Shown: positions 58,692-64,000 of the stretch, piece after piece
Numbering within the stretch: the first letter of the stretch is position 1
Layout: the number at the start of each line of letters is the position of its first letter
From: Polynucleobacter sp. AP-Jannik-300A-C4
GTDB lineage: Bacteria > Pseudomonadota > Gammaproteobacteria > Burkholderiales > Burkholderiaceae
Direction of reading: 5' to 3'
Length of the DNA stretch: 64,000 bases
Assembly: GCF_018688335.1 (NCBI RefSeq)
Contig: NZ_CP061316.1
Location: 1,178,001 to 1,242,000 of the forward strand
Made by a program: the position numbers and the translations under genes
Notes under the pieces: generated by a model
Told to the model about the DNA's origin: nothing
Seen by the model: only the letters and a program-made list of their open reading frames with translations
Database searches by the model: none

Positions 58692-59951
58692 ATGAGTATT
58701 AGTGTCAATACTATGCGCGCCATTGACCATTGGGTTGGCGTGCCACTTTGTGCAGTAGCAAGCCCAGTAGTCGCTCTGATGGATAGCATCAAGAATATAT
58801 TTGGTCGGGGACCAGATGAGCCACGCAAACTGCTCTTTATTGAGTTATCAGAAATGGGTAGCGCTATCTTAGTAGACCCGGCTATGCGTAATGCACAGTC
58901 TCGTGGCGCTGAATTATTTTTCCTGATCTTCAAAAGCAATCGCGCTAGTCTCACTTTATTAAATACTGTTAAGCCTGAGAATATTTTTACGATTGATTCT
59001 TCAAGCTTGGGCGGCTTAATTAAAGACACACTCAAATTCTTACTACTAGCTCGCAAGCATCGTATCGACACCGTCATTGATTTGGAGCTGTTCTCTCGCT
59101 TTACCGCTCTACTCACCGGCCTCTGTGGTGCACGTCGTCGCGTGGGTTATCACATCTTTCATGGTGAAGGTTTATGGCGTGGCTTTATGCTGACTCGCAA
59201 AGTCCATTACAACCCGCACATCCACATTACCAAGAATTTTCTATCTCTAATTCATGCGGCATTTGCTAAAAAGATTGAAGTCCCGTTTAGCAAAATACAT
59301 ATTGCAGATTCTGAAGTGCGTTTAGAGCAAGCGGTAATTAATCCAACTGTATTGAATCAAATTCGCGAGCGTATTGAGAAACTGAGCGGGTCTTTTGGTA
59401 TTCAATTTAAGCAAGGTGGCCAACGTCTGATTTTGGTCAATCCCAATGCCAGTGATTTATTGCCGCAACGACGTTGGGCGCAACAGCGCTTCTCAGAACT
59501 GATTCAAGGATTAAATCAACGTTATCCCAATGACCTTATTTTGATCACTGGCTCCCCCGCTGAATTTCAGTATGTTGAAAAAGTACGCTCAGTTGCTAAT
59601 GTTAAAAATGCTCTGAACTTTGCCGGTCAAGTGAGCTTCGCAGAACTACCGGCGCTGTACACACTATCTGATGTTATGGTGACTAACGACTCTGGGCCCG
59701 GGCATTTTTCTGCGGTGACTCCGTTGCGCACAGTCGTCTTATTTGGACCAGAAACTCCAGCGCTCTATGGCTCGGTTGGCAAGTCAATTGCGATCACAGC
59801 CAATCTCGCATGCTCACCTTGTGTCAGTGCCGCCAATCATCGCAAGACACCGTGCCATGACAATGTCTGTATGCAGGCCATCACTGTCACTCAGGTGCTG
59901 GAGAAGATGGTGCATCAACTCAATGAAGCCGATCAAGAGCGAGCACGTTAA
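58692..59951 (+). CDS. GT9-family glycosyltransferase (heptosyltransferase-like)
   Basis: The 419-residue protein has two Rossmann halves: ELSEMGSAILVDPAMRNAQSRGAELFFLIFKSN near the start and VNPNASDLLPQRRWAQQRF plus the sugar-nucleotide region VMVTNDSGPGHFSAVTPLRTVVLFGPETPALYG near residue 340. A Cys-rich end (CSPCVSAANHRKTPCHDNVC) is usual for this group. GT9 enzymes transfer heptose or similar sugars to the LPS core from the cytoplasm. The first 45 residues include a hydrophobic stretch that may touch the membrane. It follows the flippase gene by 17 nt. Confidence 0.88.
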   Translation: MSISVNTMRAIDHWVGVPLCAVASPVVALMDSIKNIFGRGPDEPRKLLFIELSEMGSAILVDPAMRNAQSRGAELFFLIFKSNRASLTLLNTVKPENIFTIDSSSLGGLIKDTLKFLLLARKHRIDTVIDLELFSRFTALLTGLCGARRRVGYHIFHGEGLWRGFMLTRKVHYNPHIHITKNFLSLIHAAFAKKIEVPFSKIHIADSEVRLEQAVINPTVLNQIRERIEKLSGSFGIQFKQGGQRLILVNPNASDLLPQRRWAQQRFSELIQGLNQRYPNDLILITGSPAEFQYVEKVRSVANVKNALNFAGQVSFAELPALYTLSDVMVTNDSGPGHFSAVTPLRTVVLFGPETPALYGSVGKSIAITANLACSPCVSAANHRKTPCHDNVCMQAITVTQVLEKMVHQLNEADQERAR

Positions 59952-59956
59952 TTCGC

Positions 59957-60754
59957 ATGACTGAGCAGCGCAAGTCGATTTTTGCAATTGCCTCGATCTG
60001 GGTTTGGTGCATCCCATTTCTGCCGCTTGGCCTAGCAATTGCTATTTACTTTGGTGAACTTCAAACTCCAACGTTTTTATTCATTAATCGCTATACCCAG
60101 ATTCTGCCCGATACCTTGTGGGCCTGGCTTACTTTTATTGGCAATGGTTGGGGCATCTTTGCTTTGTGCTTTCCACTCTTAGTACTGGCGCCTCGATTAC
60201 TCTGCGCTGGACTATTGGCCTCTCTGATTGGTGGCGCTTTTAGTCAAATCATCAAACCTTTTTTAGCCCTTCCTCGCCCTGCTGGCGTCTTAGCTTTAGA
60301 AGATTTTTATCGCATAGGTGAGCCTTTACTGCATAGGGCAATGCCATCAGGCCATACGATTACTGCTTTTGCAGTGGTTTCTGGAATCTATTTTGCCAGC
60401 GATCGAAATAACAGAACTTCTTTGTGGTGGATTTTTATCATTGCTGGCTTTGCTGGTATCTCTCGTAACGCGCTGGGCGCTCACTGGCTTACCGATGTGT
60501 TGGCGGGTTGCGCTATTGGACTATGGTCTGGAATGCTTGGGGCCGGACTGGCTGGATTAATTCCAGAGGCGAAACTGGCCGCCAATCAGATCGGGCCGCG
60601 CTTACTTGCCCTAGGTGGGCTTGCTACGATCTATGTACTTCTCACTCAAACTCTAGACTCAGAGCTCAATCAATCTTTGCAATATGCTTGCGTGGCATTA
60701 ATCAGCATTACTTTGGCTTTATTTATTAAAGCGCAAAAACCTAGGGCCATATAA
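59957..60754 (+). CDS. PAP2-family membrane phosphatase
   Basis: The 265-residue membrane protein has about six helices and the three PAP2 motifs: KPFLALPRPAG near residue 98, PSGHT near 131 and SRNALGAHWLTDVLAG near 172. Such enzymes remove phosphate from lipids such as undecaprenyl diphosphate, phosphatidic acid or lipid A on the periplasmic side. It starts 5 nt after the GT9 gene and 2 nt before rlmJ, so it is in the same operon. In this cluster, recycling of a polyprenyl carrier or lipid A dephosphorylation is plausible. Confidence 0.9.
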   Translation: MTEQRKSIFAIASIWVWCIPFLPLGLAIAIYFGELQTPTFLFINRYTQILPDTLWAWLTFIGNGWGIFALCFPLLVLAPRLLCAGLLASLIGGAFSQIIKPFLALPRPAGVLALEDFYRIGEPLLHRAMPSGHTITAFAVVSGIYFASDRNNRTSLWWIFIIAGFAGISRNALGAHWLTDVLAGCAIGLWSGMLGAGLAGLIPEAKLAANQIGPRLLALGGLATIYVLLTQTLDSELNQSLQYACVALISITLALFIKAQKPRAI

Positions 60755-60756
60755 AG

Positions 60757-61623
60757 ATGTTTAGTTATCGCCATGCTTTTCATGCGGGTAGCCATGCCGA
60801 TATTCTGAAACATCTTGTGATGATTCAGCTGATGGAATATCTCCAAGAAAAACCAGGTGCCCTTACTATTGTTGACACCCATGCTGGTGCTGGTATCTAT
60901 AGTCTGATTGACGGTTTTGCGGCAGTCAGTAAAGAAGCAGATCAAGGCATTTATCGCTTAGCCAAATTTGCAGAGACCAATCCCGTAAGTCCAGGCATTG
61001 CCAATTATCTCGAGTACATTCGGGCTGAGAATGCTGCTGATGAGATCACGATCTATCCCGGTTCCCCATTTATTTTGGCGCGATTACTGAGAACGCAAGA
61101 CCGCTTGAAGCTCTTTGAATTACACCCAAAAGAGATTGATATCTTGCGCCACAATATCAGCGAGCTCAAACAATCAAGGCAAATTGATATCTATGCAGAG
61201 GATAGCTTTGCAAGATTAAAGGGATTGATGCCGCCACCGAGCAGGCGCGGACTTGTTTTAATTGACCCTTCTTACGAAGATAAGCAAGACTACCGTTATC
61301 TCGAAACAGCGATGGAAGAAGCACTACAACGCTTCGCCACTGGGTGTTATGCCATCTGGTATCCATGCCTCTCTAGACGAGAATCAGCAGCCCTACCCGA
61401 TCATATGAAAAAGATTGCGGCAGCCCATAAACGCTCTTGGTTGCATGTTGAGTTGCGGGTTGAGAATGCGCCTAAAGAGCGTCGACTTCAGGCAAGTGGC
61501 ATGTTCATCATCAACCCACCCTGGACCCTAGAAAAGCAATTGGCTGAAAGTCTGCCTATTCTGATTAAAGCGCTGGGGCAAGATGGTGGCGCTGGATTTG
61601 TATTAAAGAGTTTTGAGGCTTAA
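60757..61623 (+). CDS. rlmJ: 23S rRNA (adenine(2030)-N6)-methyltransferase
   Basis: The 288-residue protein has the RlmJ start MFSYRHAFHAGSHADILKHLVMIQL (first 25 residues in two parts), DTHAGAGIYSL for S-adenosylmethionine and the catalytic DPSYEDKQDY near residue 170, in the DPPY family. It methylates A2030 of 23S rRNA. Length is normal. It begins 2 nt after the PAP2 gene, an arrangement that probably reflects only shared transcription. Confidence 0.94.
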   Translation: MFSYRHAFHAGSHADILKHLVMIQLMEYLQEKPGALTIVDTHAGAGIYSLIDGFAAVSKEADQGIYRLAKFAETNPVSPGIANYLEYIRAENAADEITIYPGSPFILARLLRTQDRLKLFELHPKEIDILRHNISELKQSRQIDIYAEDSFARLKGLMPPPSRRGLVLIDPSYEDKQDYRYLETAMEEALQRFATGCYAIWYPCLSRRESAALPDHMKKIAAAHKRSWLHVELRVENAPKERRLQASGMFIINPPWTLEKQLAESLPILIKALGQDGGAGFVLKSFEA

Positions 61624-61641
61624 GCTTTAAACCTAAGGACC

Positions 61642-62277
61642 TTAATCCTGGACCTGAATCATCACTTCATTGCGACGCATGAAGGGTAAAGTCCAAGGCG
61701 GGTTGTAGCGGGCAAACTGAGGTTCACCGCTTGGCTTTAAATTCTTCAACTTGATCCACTCTCGTAATGCGTGGGTTTTTTCTTCTACCTTTTCTTGATT
61801 ATAAAAACCAGAGAAGATAATTACTGCCCTTTTTTCTGCGGGTACTTCTCTGATTTTGACTTGCGGATCCAATGGCTTTGGCAAGCTCGCTAAGGTGTAC
61901 TCTGCAGGCATCACAAACGATACCGACCATTGATTGCCTGCATTTTCAGAAGACTTGCTGCTCTCAATTCCTACAGGAGCAGTCATGGCAATCTTGGCGC
62001 TCTTATTTTGATCGCTGGATTCAATACCAACAGGCGCAGTCATGGCAATTTTTTCAGATACCTGATTTTTTCCAAAGATATAGGCGGCAATTAAACGAAA
62101 TCCTTGATTAGAGGCAGCATCTAAATCACCATCTACTTTGACCTCAGCCACAATCTGAGGTGCATAGGCGCGCAATTCAAATGGCTCAGATTTCTCGAGA
62201 AGAGTGTATTTTGGTTCTTCGGTTGCCATTGCAGCGCTCGCAATCAATATGCTGGTGAGAAATGCTAAAACTCGCAA
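61642..62277 (-). CDS. SOUL-family haem-binding protein with duplicated segment
   Basis: The 211-residue protein has a signal peptide (AFLTSILIASAAMATEE) and the SOUL/HBP fold: YTLLEKSEPFELRAYAPQIVAEV, NQGFRLIAAYIFGKNQ, SVSFVMPAEYTLASLPKPLDPQVKIREVPAEKRAVIIFSG in parts, and RYNPPWTLPFMRRNEVMI at the end. KIAMTAPVGIESS occurs twice in tandem (residues about 75-87 and 92-104), where family members have it once. SOUL proteins bind haem or tetrapyrroles; here in the periplasm. The duplication adds about 17 residues. Confidence 0.88.
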   Translation of the reverse strand: MRVLAFLTSILIASAAMATEEPKYTLLEKSEPFELRAYAPQIVAEVKVDGDLDAASNQGFRLIAAYIFGKNQVSEKIAMTAPVGIESSDQNKSAKIAMTAPVGIESSKSSENAGNQWSVSFVMPAEYTLASLPKPLDPQVKIREVPAEKRAVIIFSGFYNQEKVEEKTHALREWIKLKNLKPSGEPQFARYNPPWTLPFMRRNEVMIQVQD

Positions 62278-62301
62278 GGAGATGTCCTTAATTTGAAATT
62301 A

Positions 62302-64000
<1,699 letters not shown>

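Overview
The window looks like chromosomal DNA of a freshwater betaproteobacterium, most likely Polynucleobacter or a close Burkholderiaceae relative. The reasons are moderate GC content, compact gene packing with many 1-8 nt overlaps, small genomes' typical single-copy transport and stress genes, and close resemblance of the proteins to betaproteobacterial families. This genus call is inference; no rRNA or tRNA gene lies in the window. I see no CRISPR array, insertion sequence, prophage or integrase. There is no gene-free stretch above 300 bases.

Layout. 1-7986: the end of a multi-rhodanese protein, two small genes, a phasin-like protein, a group II truncated haemoglobin, a YhiN-type flavoprotein with a small ion-channel-like protein and a LOG-family protein, an orphan solute-binding protein and a beta-CASP nuclease. 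8049-16066: general metabolism (NAD(P)HX dehydratase, two EamA transporters, nitrobindin-like protein, class V aminotransferase, FMN-dependent alpha-hydroxyacid oxidase, old yellow enzyme) plus small unknown genes. 16146-20481: an oxidative-stress block with oxyR divergent from rubrerythrin, rubredoxin and a rubredoxin-reductase-like flavoprotein, followed by a PuuD-like membrane protein and Fe-superoxide dismutase.

20606-36249 is a catabolic region. It has 3-hydroxybutyrate dehydrogenase, a four-gene molybdenum hydroxylase set (CoxL/S/M/G-like) transcribed away from a TetR regulator, then a VOC-fold protein, a DHPH-like FAD monooxygenase, a complete branched-chain-type ABC importer (binding protein plus LivHMGF), an acyl-CoA dehydrogenase and a class III CoA-transferase. 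Together they suggest import, ring or alpha-carbon hydroxylation, ring modification and CoA-linked breakdown of an aromatic or N-heterocyclic acid. The substrate is not known.

36246-40135 holds a coupled cardiolipin synthase / EEP phosphatase / Bfd-like ferredoxin set and a divergent tungstate-type ABC permease and ATPase (TupBC). 40136-50783 is a full formate dehydrogenase locus on the minus strand: Mrp/ApbC, DUF3305, DUF3306, a 696-residue polyferredoxin, TorD-like chaperone, then (after a gap with a perfect FNR-type palindrome) a short Tat protein, FdhA with Cys in place of Sec, FdhB, a small lipoprotein, cytochrome b FdhC and a small exported protein. Its likely terminator lies inside the 3' end of tupC. 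TupBC may supply the metal used by FdhA and the Mo hydroxylase.

50927-64000: PiT phosphate transporter with its DUF47 partner, CopZ/CopA copper export, a DUF3047 lipoprotein, an envelope glycan/lipid cluster (GT39, flippase-like, GT9, PAP2), RlmJ, a SOUL haem-binding protein with an internal duplication, LD-carboxypeptidase, TadA and the C-terminal part of QueD, cut by the window end.
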